The translations under genes were made by a program, and so were the position numbers. Below the pieces are notes generated by a model, which worked only from the letters and a program-made list of their open reading frames with translations, did not search any database and was not told where the DNA came from. From positions 124,001-188,000 of IMG/VR virus record IMGVR_UViG_3300034358_000044: a stretch of 64,000 nt of DNA; one strand, 5' to 3'. Positions 33,989-41,743 of this stretch are shown here, in pieces. The stretch comes from a virus. Position 1 is the stretch's first letter. Every line of letters starts with the position of its first letter.

Positions 33989-34828
33989 ATGCATCTCCGC
34001 ACCCTTACGGCTTTCGATGACGAGCTCGTGAAGATCGCCGTCTCGGAGAGGGAGAACTCTCAGACCCTTCGTGACCAGAAACGCTTGGATCTTTTTCATA
34101 AGACACTGGCGGTAGGTGGCTCAGCATATGGGGCTCATGCTCTTGGTGTCGGGGCCAACCGTGCTCTGGTTGGCTCGTTGATTAGAGGGGAGCAAGGTCT
34201 CTCTACGTCCCCACAGCATATTCTCGACCTTCACCATCAGATTCACCCAGAGGGTATGGTTGTTCCTGTGGAAGGGGGTCTTGATTTCGCCAAACACATC
34301 TACCACGGGACTCCGACTGCTGGGATACCTCGGGGAGCTGTAGAAGAGATAAACGGGCCCGGCGGAGTGCATCTTCCGAAGACGACGAGAGGGGTGAGTA
34401 TAGCTCCTACTCAGGTAGGGCCTCACATAACTGCACATGAACTCGGACACGGAAGGTTTTCACAGGGAAAGCTGGGAAGGGCTGCCATAGGGGCTAAGAG
34501 ATTTCTTGGCACGCATCAAACAGCTGTAGGGCGTGCAAGCGCAATAGGTTCGTATGGAATGGCTCTTCAAGACCCTGACAGCGCGGCTTCAAAGTTGGCT
34601 CCGGTAGTCGGCGGCCTTCGACACCTCCCAACTCTTGTTGACGAGGCTGGCGCCACATTCCATGGACTACGAGGAATGAAGGCTCTCGGGATGAAGGGTG
34701 GGAAGGCTTCCCTAGCCAAGGCATTCGGTACGTACGCGGCGGCGGCTGCCCCTTCCGTACTGGGTCCCGCTGGTGTTCGTCAGTTCATGAAGTACAAGAA
34801 GAACAAGGCCAAGGAGAGCGCTCCGTGA
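33989..34828 (+). CDS. Putative zinc metalloprotease with N-terminal virion tag
   Basis: The 279-residue product starts MHLRTLTAFDDELVKIAVSE, the exact tag. A Gly/Ala segment follows (AVGGSAYGAHALGVGANRAL). The centre has ITAHELGHGRF, an HExxH zinc site (His150, Glu151, His154); Asp218 or Glu219 in LVDEAGATFHG is a candidate third ligand (gluzincin-like). The C-terminus has another hydrophobic Ala-rich stretch and a Lys-rich end. It could process virion or host proteins on infection. Family membership beyond HExxH is not clear. Confidence 0.65.
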   Translation: MHLRTLTAFDDELVKIAVSERENSQTLRDQKRLDLFHKTLAVGGSAYGAHALGVGANRALVGSLIRGEQGLSTSPQHILDLHHQIHPEGMVVPVEGGLDFAKHIYHGTPTAGIPRGAVEEINGPGGVHLPKTTRGVSIAPTQVGPHITAHELGHGRFSQGKLGRAAIGAKRFLGTHQTAVGRASAIGSYGMALQDPDSAASKLAPVVGGLRHLPTLVDEAGATFHGLRGMKALGMKGGKASLAKAFGTYAAAAAPSVLGPAGVRQFMKYKKNKAKESAP

Positions 34829-35412
34829 GTCCTGTCAGTCTCGCAGCTTTTCAAGATGAGCTGATGAAGATCGCCTCTGTCAGTGAGACTCTCAAGGGTC
34901 TCGCCAAGAACCCCGCTGTGGGTGGGGCTGTATTGGGTGGTGGTCTCGGGGCCGGAACCAACATCCGAAAAGAGATGGCGACCCGGCACGGGGAGGACTA
35001 CCACCCTGACCAGGAGCTGGTGGCGAAGAACCGAAAGAAGCGCATCGGTCGCATGGCTGCCAGCACTGCGGCCTCTGCCGGCACCGGAGCCCTTCTAGGG
35101 CACTTCGGAGGGAAAGGTGTTCGGGCTCTCAAGAACACCGCCAAGAATGCCATCAAGAATGTTGGCGATGAGGTCAAGGGAGTGGTCTCTCACACTGGGG
35201 GAGAGATCAAGGGTACTACCTCCCATATCGCTGATGACGTGAAGACCACGTCTTCACACCTGACTGACAGGGCCAAGGACGTAGGGGACGTCATCAAGGA
35301 CGTCAACACCGGAGTGGGTCGCAGACTCCTGGCGCGTCCCAAGGAGAAGGGTCCCTCCGTCTTTGAGCGAATCAAGAGTGTCTGGAACGGAAAGAAGAAG
35401 GAAACCACATGA
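34825..35412 (+). CDS. Tagged putative internal virion protein, Gly-rich
   Basis: The 195-residue product begins at the GTG in GTGA overlapping the protease stop. The N-terminus MSPVSLAAFQDELMKIASVS holds the exact tag. Two Gly-rich stretches follow (VGGAVLGGGLGAG; ASTAASAGTGALLGHFGGKG), then an amphipathic repetitive region with 11-residue-like periods (VKGVVSHTGGEIKGTTSHI) and a basic tail. Such repeats form membrane- or DNA-binding helices in other proteins. Function unknown. Confidence 0.6.
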   Translation: MSPVSLAAFQDELMKIASVSETLKGLAKNPAVGGAVLGGGLGAGTNIRKEMATRHGEDYHPDQELVAKNRKKRIGRMAASTAASAGTGALLGHFGGKGVRALKNTAKNAIKNVGDEVKGVVSHTGGEIKGTTSHIADDVKTTSSHLTDRAKDVGDVIKDVNTGVGRRLLARPKEKGPSVFERIKSVWNGKKKETT

Positions 35413-35540
35413 TCGTCAAGACCTTCAAGTCTCCCTCAGAGCTGCAGACCTACCTGGTGGCAGCCAACATCACACCGGCTCAGGTCGTCGCGCTCTATTT
35501 CGATGGCGCCAGCGGTCAGCACGTTCTTGTACACGGATAG
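35409..35540 (+). CDS. 43-residue micro-protein
   Basis: The ATG at 35409 overlaps the previous stop (ATGA). The product starts MIVKTFKSPSELQTYLVAAN and ends FDGASGQHVLVHG. Translation is supported by the start-stop overlap and by the balanced composition. It looks like a small alpha/beta fold. Unknown. Confidence 0.5.
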   Translation: MIVKTFKSPSELQTYLVAANITPAQVVALYFDGASGQHVLVHG

Positions 35541-35577
35541 TTCCCACACCTCTTTGAGTGCCCTACCTTGAGGATCT

Positions 35578-36162
35578 ATGGACATCGACCGCGAAATTCG
35601 AATGATGAAGCTGGCCTGGGCCGATGACCTCGGGCGCCAGATGGCCCATGCCGACATGGAGAAGCTGGCTCTTGCAGGCATCGTTCCTGGAGGGGTGATG
35701 TCCAATGTTCGCCACATCGGAGGTAGTCTGCTCAACACCTCCCAGCTGGGGAAGGGAGTACGGTCTGCAGTTGGGGCAGGCTACGGTGGCATCGCTGGAG
35801 CCGGTCTCGGCGCCGCCAAGGGCCTCATCGCCCCCGGTCAGGATGCCCAGGGGAACCAGAGAGGGAGACTCGGAGCCATGGCCGGTGGAGCCCTCAAGGG
35901 TGGTGTTGGTGGTGCGGCTCTCGGCGCTGGAGCAGGCCTTGCCTCCAAGGGGGTCGTTCGTAGTATGGCGGCCGGCAATACGGGTAGAGGCTCTGGAATG
36001 CGCAACCTGATGCAAGGGGCCATCGACAACTCCAAGAAGATGACAGGGGTTACCAACCACCCCATTCTGAATCAGATGCAGAAGAACGTGACAACTCTCA
36101 ATCGCACTGCCAACGTTGCTAACATGCGTAGTGGCAACGCCAACATGGCAGCCTACATCTAG
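35578..36162 (+). CDS. Gly-rich virion protein, W-A-D tag family, copy 1
   Basis: The 194-residue product has WADDLGRQMAHADMEKLALA at residues 14-33, matched by the gene at 36810 and more loosely by the one at 24815. Two long Gly/Ala-rich blocks follow (VGAGYGGIAGAGLGAAKG; GAMAGGALKGGVGGAALGAG), separated by a polar loop with Q-R-G-R-L-G. The C-terminus is Asn/Met-rich. The block-loop-block layout is a paralogous match to 36810. A membrane-active or head-internal role is inferred. Confidence 0.6.
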   Translation: MDIDREIRMMKLAWADDLGRQMAHADMEKLALAGIVPGGVMSNVRHIGGSLLNTSQLGKGVRSAVGAGYGGIAGAGLGAAKGLIAPGQDAQGNQRGRLGAMAGGALKGGVGGAALGAGAGLASKGVVRSMAAGNTGRGSGMRNLMQGAIDNSKKMTGVTNHPILNQMQKNVTTLNRTANVANMRSGNANMAAYI

Positions 36163-36170
36163 GACTTCTC

Positions 36171-36806
36171 ATGAACGAGCTCGACTTCATTGAGGCGTTG
36201 AGGAGTCCTGAGGTGGACTCTCCACGAGCTCTATTTCAGAAGCTGGCTGAGATGAAGTGCAAGAACTGCGTGAACCCGGCCACCAAGGTGCTGATGTGGG
36301 CCGAGCACCGGGCCTACATCCCTTCCTGCGACGGATGCGTCGAGAAGCTCATCAAGAAGAATCCCCAGTGTTGGACTCCTGAGGATGGGAACCGCCCGGA
36401 GTCCATCAAGCCTGCCTCCTACATCACCGACAAGAAGAAGAAAAAGAAGACTGCTGGAGTTCAAGAGATGCTGAAGTCCAGGCTTCCAGAAATCGGTGCA
36501 GGACTTCTGGGAGCGGCGGCAGTTGGGACGGGGCAGTACCTGATGAACCGCCGTCGCAAGGGTGGTACCCAGCCTTCACTGGAACAGGTCCAGACTCGTG
36601 CATTCAACGAGCAAGCCCAGGTTCTCCGTCGTCAAGCAGCCGCAGAGAACCGTCCTCTCACCTACAAGGAGAGGATGCTCCTTGAGGTTGACTCTCGCGC
36701 CAACCGGGTCGCAGACATCATGGCGGACCACCCAGTGAAGGGAGCTCTTGTTGCGGCTCCCATGGGTGCGTATCTCGGCGTCAAACTTCTCAACATGGTG
36801 AGGTAG
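36171..36806 (+). CDS. Zinc-site protein with two hydrophobic segments
   Basis: The 211-residue product starts MNELDFIEALRSPEVDS and has ALFQKLAEM, a short tag-like peptide. A four-Cys site follows (KCKNC and CDGC, with His between), as in a small zinc knuckle. A Lys run (KKKKKK-like) precedes the hydrophobic GAGLLGAAAVGTGQYLMNRR, and the C-terminus ends with KGALVAAPMGAYLGVKLLN. It lies between the two W-A-D-tag genes. Not recognised. Confidence 0.6.
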   Translation: MNELDFIEALRSPEVDSPRALFQKLAEMKCKNCVNPATKVLMWAEHRAYIPSCDGCVEKLIKKNPQCWTPEDGNRPESIKPASYITDKKKKKKTAGVQEMLKSRLPEIGAGLLGAAAVGTGQYLMNRRRKGGTQPSLEQVQTRAFNEQAQVLRRQAAAENRPLTYKERMLLEVDSRANRVADIMADHPVKGALVAAPMGAYLGVKLLNMVR

Positions 36807-36809
36807 CTG

Positions 36810-37529
36810 ATGTCCCCAGAAATGAAGCTGGCCCGAGCACTGTCCAACGTCCCCAAGAAGGAAAAGACTTCTTCACGGGACGAAGCAATGGAGAAGCTCT
36901 CGTGGGCTGATGAATTCGGCCGTGAGCTCGCTCGGGAGCACATGGAGAAGCTGGCCATCAATCCTGTCTCGTCCTTGACCCAGCAGGTTGTGGGGAAGGG
37001 AATGCACGCCGCACTGGGAACTGGTGCGTTGAAGCGCACTGCGGTGGGTGCAGCAGGAGGTGCCGCTCTCGGAGGAGCGGGCGGTCTCATGAAGACCCCG
37101 ACTGTGGATCCTGCAACGGGGCAGCGTCAGAGCCGGCTCGGGAACGCCATGGCGGGGGCTGTAGGTGGTGGCGTGGTGGGAGGAGGTCTCGGACTTGGAG
37201 CCAGGACAGCGGCTCATGCTCTTGGTAGCTCCAACAGCGGCATCGGTCGGTACGCCGGAGGAGCTCTCAAGTCTGAGGCGAAACGGACAGGGCATCTTGG
37301 GGTAGGAGCTACTTCCTACGAGATGCAGGCGAACCGTCTCCGTGGTGCCACAGAGGTCAGAGGAGCTCGGCAGGCAGGCCAGTCGCACACTCTGGATCCT
37401 CGTGCCCCAGGTGGGAACGGCATGGCCCCATCGCCTACAGGAACAGGGGCTCTAGCACCCCAAAGGCCCGGTCTCATGGAGCGACTCGGGCAGAAGACTC
37501 GGAAGGTGTTTAACGCTTTCGGTGGGTAA
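36810..37529 (+). CDS. Gly-rich virion protein, W-A-D tag family, copy 2
   Basis: The 239-residue product has WADEFGRELAREHMEKLAIN at residues 31-50, aligned with the tag at 35578. The same block-loop-block follows: VGAAGGAALGGAGGLMK, a loop with G-Q-R-Q-S-R-L-G, then MAGAVGGGVVGGGLGLGA. A Pro/Arg-rich tail follows. It is clearly a paralogue of the gene at 35578 at protein level with diverged DNA. Confidence 0.65.
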   Translation: MSPEMKLARALSNVPKKEKTSSRDEAMEKLSWADEFGRELAREHMEKLAINPVSSLTQQVVGKGMHAALGTGALKRTAVGAAGGAALGGAGGLMKTPTVDPATGQRQSRLGNAMAGAVGGGVVGGGLGLGARTAAHALGSSNSGIGRYAGGALKSEAKRTGHLGVGATSYEMQANRLRGATEVRGARQAGQSHTLDPRAPGGNGMAPSPTGTGALAPQRPGLMERLGQKTRKVFNAFGG

Positions 37530-37574
37530 TACCACTCGCAGAGGAGGCCCCTCTAAGGCACTACTGGAGCGTTG

Positions 37575-38786
37575 ATGTTTTCGAGAACGAGACCCCTGAG
37601 CTCCATCATTCGAGTTGGAGTGGGCCAGTATCTCGTTGGCGAACCCTCCAAGCTGGACATGGTCACGATGAACGACAACCTCCGTGGCGGACTTACCGCC
37701 TCGAAGGATGGCGTCACCTTCTACCACCTGGACGGGGCACCTCAGGGCTACGAAGATGGACTGGGGGCCGTCACCCTCCTCACCCTTGCCCAGGACAAGC
37801 TCTGGCCGACCGCCTTTGCAGGCCCCCTGAGCCCCACTGGGCGAAGTCTGGTGAGGTACTCCATGGGGACAGGGCTGACTGGCTCCTTGCTCTCCCTGCT
37901 GCCCGGGACGAGCTCCTACGCGGTCTCTCTGGCCACCACTCCGAACTTCGCCTACGTGGCGGAGTACTCCGACGTCTCATCGAGTGCCGGTCAGTTCTTG
38001 ATGGTGGACCTGGACTCTGGAGAGACCACGACCTTGCTCTCCGGACTCACAGGAGTCCGTGCAGTAGCGACCCTGGTGGGGGACATCAACTACATCTTCG
38101 TGGCCACCACGGAGACGTACATCGACCGGCTCCGCATCTACAGGGAGCGGGACGAAAGGGGAGAGCTTCCAACGCTCCTCTCCGACGTGAAGCTCTTCTC
38201 CAGGTGCAACAGCATCACCATCATCCCCGGGACTGGCTCAGTCACTGCCAGAGTATTCGTCTCGATGGCAGAGCGGCTCAGCATCTACAACTTCTTCAGG
38301 TCGGATCCAACACGCCTTATCGAGTCCTATGTCTCTGGCTTCCCCTTCTACAAGGTGGCGATTGCCGAGAACGGGACCATCTTCGCCACGGCAGGGAACT
38401 CTGGAATCATCGTGCTCGATCAGTTCGGCCACTTTCTCTACGAGTTCCGGTGCTCGGGGAAGGAGGTCCGACCCTGGGAGCCGATGACTCCTTATGACGC
38501 GGACGCAGTGACAACGCCACGAGAGTCCCATCCATTCTTCTTCAGCAAGTACTACTTCAGGTCTCTGAGTACGGGCTACTCTGGTGATGTAGAACCGGAC
38601 TGGAATCCACTCGCCAAGATTGCAGATGGAGGAGTGACGTGGATTCCTCAGGGCTTCTTGGACGGTGTCGTCGTGGATGCTGTCATCGAGCCCAGCAACA
38701 AGCGGCTCTATGCAGTGGGCGTCGCAGGCGGCATTCTGGGGACTGAGGGCCGGGTCTGGTCCTTCGACGCGAAAGCGTTCCTTTAG
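37575..38786 (+). CDS. Beta-propeller-like virion protein
   Basis: The ATG at 37575 has GGAG six bases upstream. The 403-residue product has repeated strand-turn units with YVAEYS, YIFVATTETYID, RVFVSMAERLSIYN, GTIFATAGNSGIIVL and RLYAVGVAGG at about 45-60 residue spacing, the style of a WD/YVTN-type propeller. It lacks a clear catalytic motif. Its location upstream of neck and tail genes suggests a virion protein, perhaps a collar or surface component. Confidence 0.55.
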   Translation: MFSRTRPLSSIIRVGVGQYLVGEPSKLDMVTMNDNLRGGLTASKDGVTFYHLDGAPQGYEDGLGAVTLLTLAQDKLWPTAFAGPLSPTGRSLVRYSMGTGLTGSLLSLLPGTSSYAVSLATTPNFAYVAEYSDVSSSAGQFLMVDLDSGETTTLLSGLTGVRAVATLVGDINYIFVATTETYIDRLRIYRERDERGELPTLLSDVKLFSRCNSITIIPGTGSVTARVFVSMAERLSIYNFFRSDPTRLIESYVSGFPFYKVAIAENGTIFATAGNSGIIVLDQFGHFLYEFRCSGKEVRPWEPMTPYDADAVTTPRESHPFFFSKYYFRSLSTGYSGDVEPDWNPLAKIADGGVTWIPQGFLDGVVVDAVIEPSNKRLYAVGVAGGILGTEGRVWSFDAKAFL

Positions 38787-38803
38787 CTTCCTGGAGATGG
38801 CTC

Positions 38804-39721
38804 ATGCCACTACCCGTTACGACGAAGAGCCGCCACTTTGTCTGGTTCTCTCGGCCGGATCTTCCTACTGGGATGTATCCGGCCTTCAACTACTTCAAGA
38901 GGGTAGATACTCTGGCTACTATCTACCCAGCACCCATACTCACCACGATTGACTACGGGGGCTTCTACTTCGATTTTGACTACACAGAGAACTTCGCCTT
39001 CGCGGCACTGGGAGAAGCCGCTCCGGACATCGTCTATGAGATCGACGGAGGTCCCAACATCGTCGACCCGATGAAGAGGTACAAGGTAGGTCGAATCAGC
39101 AACAGGGACAGCTACGTCGATAGGCCCTTCAGTGCCCTCAAGAGTGAGCTCGTCGTCTACCTCGACTACATTCGGACTGATACGGCCACCACTTCAGACG
39201 TCCTAGGTACTCACCGTCCAGACCAGAATTCAACTGTTTCTGACTACATTTCCTATTTGTTCGACTTGGCTGGCATGAACTACGGGGTGACCGATAACAT
39301 CCAGACGAAGACGGACCGCCTTCCTATGGACCCTGCCAGTCAGGCTGCTGTTCTCGCCAGTATCGTCTCGAACGTCTCCGCCTCCACCTCTGCGATTCGA
39401 GGGGCAGATGCACGGAGCCTGACGGACCTCGCCGGCACTGGGTTCTCCCCAGCCACCATGTCCTTGAAGATGCAGCATGTCGCACTCCTGAGAACTCTCG
39501 GGCTGGTCCACGAGAACTCGGTGATGGACAACACCAGCTTCGACACGGACAACAACCTCCTCAGTGGGCGTCTGCGCCTCTACGACTCGAAGACGAATGC
39601 TGATGCTGCCTTGGCAGCGAGCCCCGGCATCTTCAACACTGGTAAGCTGGCAGAGTACGCCATCACGGCATCCTACGTCGGCAAGAACCTCAAGACGTAC
39701 AAGGTCAGTCTGGAGGGCTAG
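38804..39721 (+). CDS. Unknown structural protein
   Basis: The 305-residue product has GGAG upstream of its ATG. It contains a Tyr/Phe/Asp-rich beta segment (TIDYGGFYFDFDYTENFAFA), then a helical middle (AAVLASIVSNVSASTSAIRG), and a C-terminal strand region. Its stop overlaps the next start by one base. A neck or collar role fits the position; no family recognised. Confidence 0.55.
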   Translation: MPLPVTTKSRHFVWFSRPDLPTGMYPAFNYFKRVDTLATIYPAPILTTIDYGGFYFDFDYTENFAFAALGEAAPDIVYEIDGGPNIVDPMKRYKVGRISNRDSYVDRPFSALKSELVVYLDYIRTDTATTSDVLGTHRPDQNSTVSDYISYLFDLAGMNYGVTDNIQTKTDRLPMDPASQAAVLASIVSNVSASTSAIRGADARSLTDLAGTGFSPATMSLKMQHVALLRTLGLVHENSVMDNTSFDTDNNLLSGRLRLYDSKTNADAALAASPGIFNTGKLAEYAITASYVGKNLKTYKVSLEG

Positions 39722-40647
39722 TGTCCGTCAAAATCACCAGTCTCAAGGTCAAGAGCTTTGACCTGGACCATCTCGATCTCTTCTGGGAAATCTCCCCAGT
39801 CGTTGGTCCACGTCGAGATGAGGACCGACATGAGATCTTCGACTATGAGTTCTACATCTGGCGAGCTGGTGACAGCCCGATGGGGCCGTACGAGGAGATA
39901 GCTGGCCCTCTTCGCGACCAGTACATGATTCGTGACATGCAGGTCTCCCTCCTGCACAAGTGGCGACAGTACTACTACAAGATTCGTGTCGTTCACGTAC
40001 CGACTGAGACTGAAGAGATCTTCGGCCCGGCCTCTTCAGAAGGTGGAGACAAGGATCTCATCGCCGCCGAAATCATCAGGCAAGAGGACATTCTCTTCCG
40101 TGAGTACACCGGCAGGAAGTGCTGGCTCTTCATCGCCCGTACCTTTGGCCCGCTGTGTACCTGCTGGGACAGAGTGCTGCAGCGCCGCACCAGGTCTGGT
40201 CATGCTCTCTGCTTCGACACAGGCTTCCTGGGAGGCTTCATGTCCCCCATTGAAGTCCACGTGCAGATCGACCCTGAGGGAAAGAACTCTCAGGCCACGG
40301 CTTTGGGGGAGATACAGCCGGGGGACACTGCGGCAAGGATGATCTCCTTCCCACCTGTGAGTCCCAGAGACATACTGGTCGAGTCAGAGAACACAAGATG
40401 GAAGGTCATCTCTGTCTCCAACACGGAGCGACTGCGCTTCCCAGTCCACCAAGAGCTGCGCATTCACGCGATTCCAAGGGGCGACATCGAGTACAACCTA
40501 CCTCTTCGCTTCCAACCCAATGAGCTCAAGAAGCTCACCACCTCAGCGGACAGGAACTTCACCAATCCGCAGAACCTAGAGCAAGACGGTGACTACTCGG
40601 ACATCTACAGTGCCTTCGGCTATTCACCACGCGGCGCTCTTCGATGA
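39721..40647 (+). CDS. Neck-type structural protein with Cys knuckle
   Basis: The 308-residue GTG-started product has an N-terminal fibronectin III-like half (FDLDHLDLFWEIS ... YYYKIRVVHV). A Cys-containing knuckle follows: FGPLCTCWDRVLQRRTRSGH, then ALCFDTGFLGGFMSPIEVHV. The pattern C-x-C-W-D, then C-x-D-T-G-F-x-G-G-F is one I recall from virion/neck proteins of large phages. The C-terminus is beta-rich. A role in head-tail joining is likely from position and resemblance. Confidence 0.65.
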   Translation: MSVKITSLKVKSFDLDHLDLFWEISPVVGPRRDEDRHEIFDYEFYIWRAGDSPMGPYEEIAGPLRDQYMIRDMQVSLLHKWRQYYYKIRVVHVPTETEEIFGPASSEGGDKDLIAAEIIRQEDILFREYTGRKCWLFIARTFGPLCTCWDRVLQRRTRSGHALCFDTGFLGGFMSPIEVHVQIDPEGKNSQATALGEIQPGDTAARMISFPPVSPRDILVESENTRWKVISVSNTERLRFPVHQELRIHAIPRGDIEYNLPLRFQPNELKKLTTSADRNFTNPQNLEQDGDYSDIYSAFGYSPRGALR

Positions 40648-40930
40648 GCTCATGAAGATTGCGGAAGCGACGCAACCTCCAGAGAAGAAGTCGAAGTTCA
40701 AGCGGTGGCTGAAGAACTCTCTTATCGTGGCTGGAGCTGCTGGAACTGGCACTGCAGCAACCATGGTGGCGGACAAGGCCCTCGGACCTCACATGGGCAA
40801 GATGTGGAACAAGATGTCGCCCACCATGAAGAGAGCCGTGGTGGGGCCTCTCATTGGACTCACCGGTATTGGAGCTGTGCTGGCCTCGCAGAAGCTGATG
40901 CAGCAGCGCTACAAGGACGAGAATGGCTAG
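40589..40930 (+). CDS. Tagged small hydrophobic protein overlapping the neck gene
   Basis: The 113-residue frame starts at GTG 40589, 59 bases inside the previous gene. It carries AALFDELMKIAEA (residues 15-27), another tag copy, then a basic stretch, a hydrophobic cassette (LIVAGAAGTGTAATMVADKALG) and a second membrane-like segment (VVGPLIGLTGIGAVLASQKL). No start closer to the overlap end keeps the tag intact (Met22 at 40652 lies inside it). The next ATG overlaps its stop. Confidence 0.55.
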   Translation: MTTRTSTVPSAIHHAALFDELMKIAEATQPPEKKSKFKRWLKNSLIVAGAAGTGTAATMVADKALGPHMGKMWNKMSPTMKRAVVGPLIGLTGIGAVLASQKLMQQRYKDENG

Positions 40931-41726
40931 CCGTGTACCAGTGGGAGTTCCACAGCCGCAGGGAGTGGGTGAGGATCCTCTCACCCACTACACTCGCGTC
41001 TTCGTGAGATTTCTGCAGGTCCTCTTTGAGACGTTCGAGAAAGGTGCGTATCACTGGGATGTAGACGAGAAGAACTCCGAGATCGTCATCTCGGACCAGG
41101 CCACCATCAGGAAGGAAGACGTCGAGAAACGTCCGGCGATTCTCGTCTCTCGTGGCCCTCTTGCGCTCACCAACGTCTCCATGGATCAGTTCGCCGGTCC
41201 AGTGCTCCAGAGGGATGCTGATGGGCAGCCGATGTTCAAGCCCAACAACGACCCAAAGACTGGGAGTCGGCGTCACACGGACCTCTCGTCCTGCACCATG
41301 ACCTACAACTGTCTCTCACGTGAGGGGCTGGAAGCGCAGCGACTGGCGTGGATCTGTGGCTACTTCACCAGGTCGCTCAAGAGGACACTGTTGAGGGCGG
41401 GGATGCATCGCGTAGGAGAGGAAGTGCAGTTCGGTTCTGAGTCTTCGCCTGGAAGTATTGTGTCTCCCGATCCGAACGAGATCGTCATGGTCTCTGTGTC
41501 TGTCCCTTTCTACTTCCAGGACACTTGGTCGGTAGAGGCTGCAGACAAATTGCTTCTCAAACACGTAGCCCTGGCCCTAAGGTCTGAAGGAGAGGAAGCA
41601 CCAGCAGAGGTGCCTATTCAAGGGCCTAGCATCTACGGACAACCACTCAGCGTCACGAAAGTTCTATCACTCAACAAGAAGGTCTCGGTCGGTCCTCTTC
41701 AGTCCCCGAAACCTCGCAAGCTGTAG
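40923..41726 (+). CDS. Probable tail terminator / tail-completion protein
   Basis: The 267-residue product starts MASRVPVGVPQPQGVGEDPL. It has a helical region (YTRVFVRFLQVLFETFEKGA), strands with PAILVSRG, SCTMTYNCLSREG, a helix (RLAWICGYFTRSLKRTLLR) and VSVSVPFYFQDTW. A mixed alpha/beta protein just before the sheath gene is typical of tail terminators that cap the tube below the neck. The assignment is by position and fold style. Confidence 0.6.
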   Translation: MASRVPVGVPQPQGVGEDPLTHYTRVFVRFLQVLFETFEKGAYHWDVDEKNSEIVISDQATIRKEDVEKRPAILVSRGPLALTNVSMDQFAGPVLQRDADGQPMFKPNNDPKTGSRRHTDLSSCTMTYNCLSREGLEAQRLAWICGYFTRSLKRTLLRAGMHRVGEEVQFGSESSPGSIVSPDPNEIVMVSVSVPFYFQDTWSVEAADKLLLKHVALALRSEGEEAPAEVPIQGPSIYGQPLSVTKVLSLNKKVSVGPLQSPKPRKL

Positions 41727-41743
41727 ACTGAAAGGAGCCCAAG

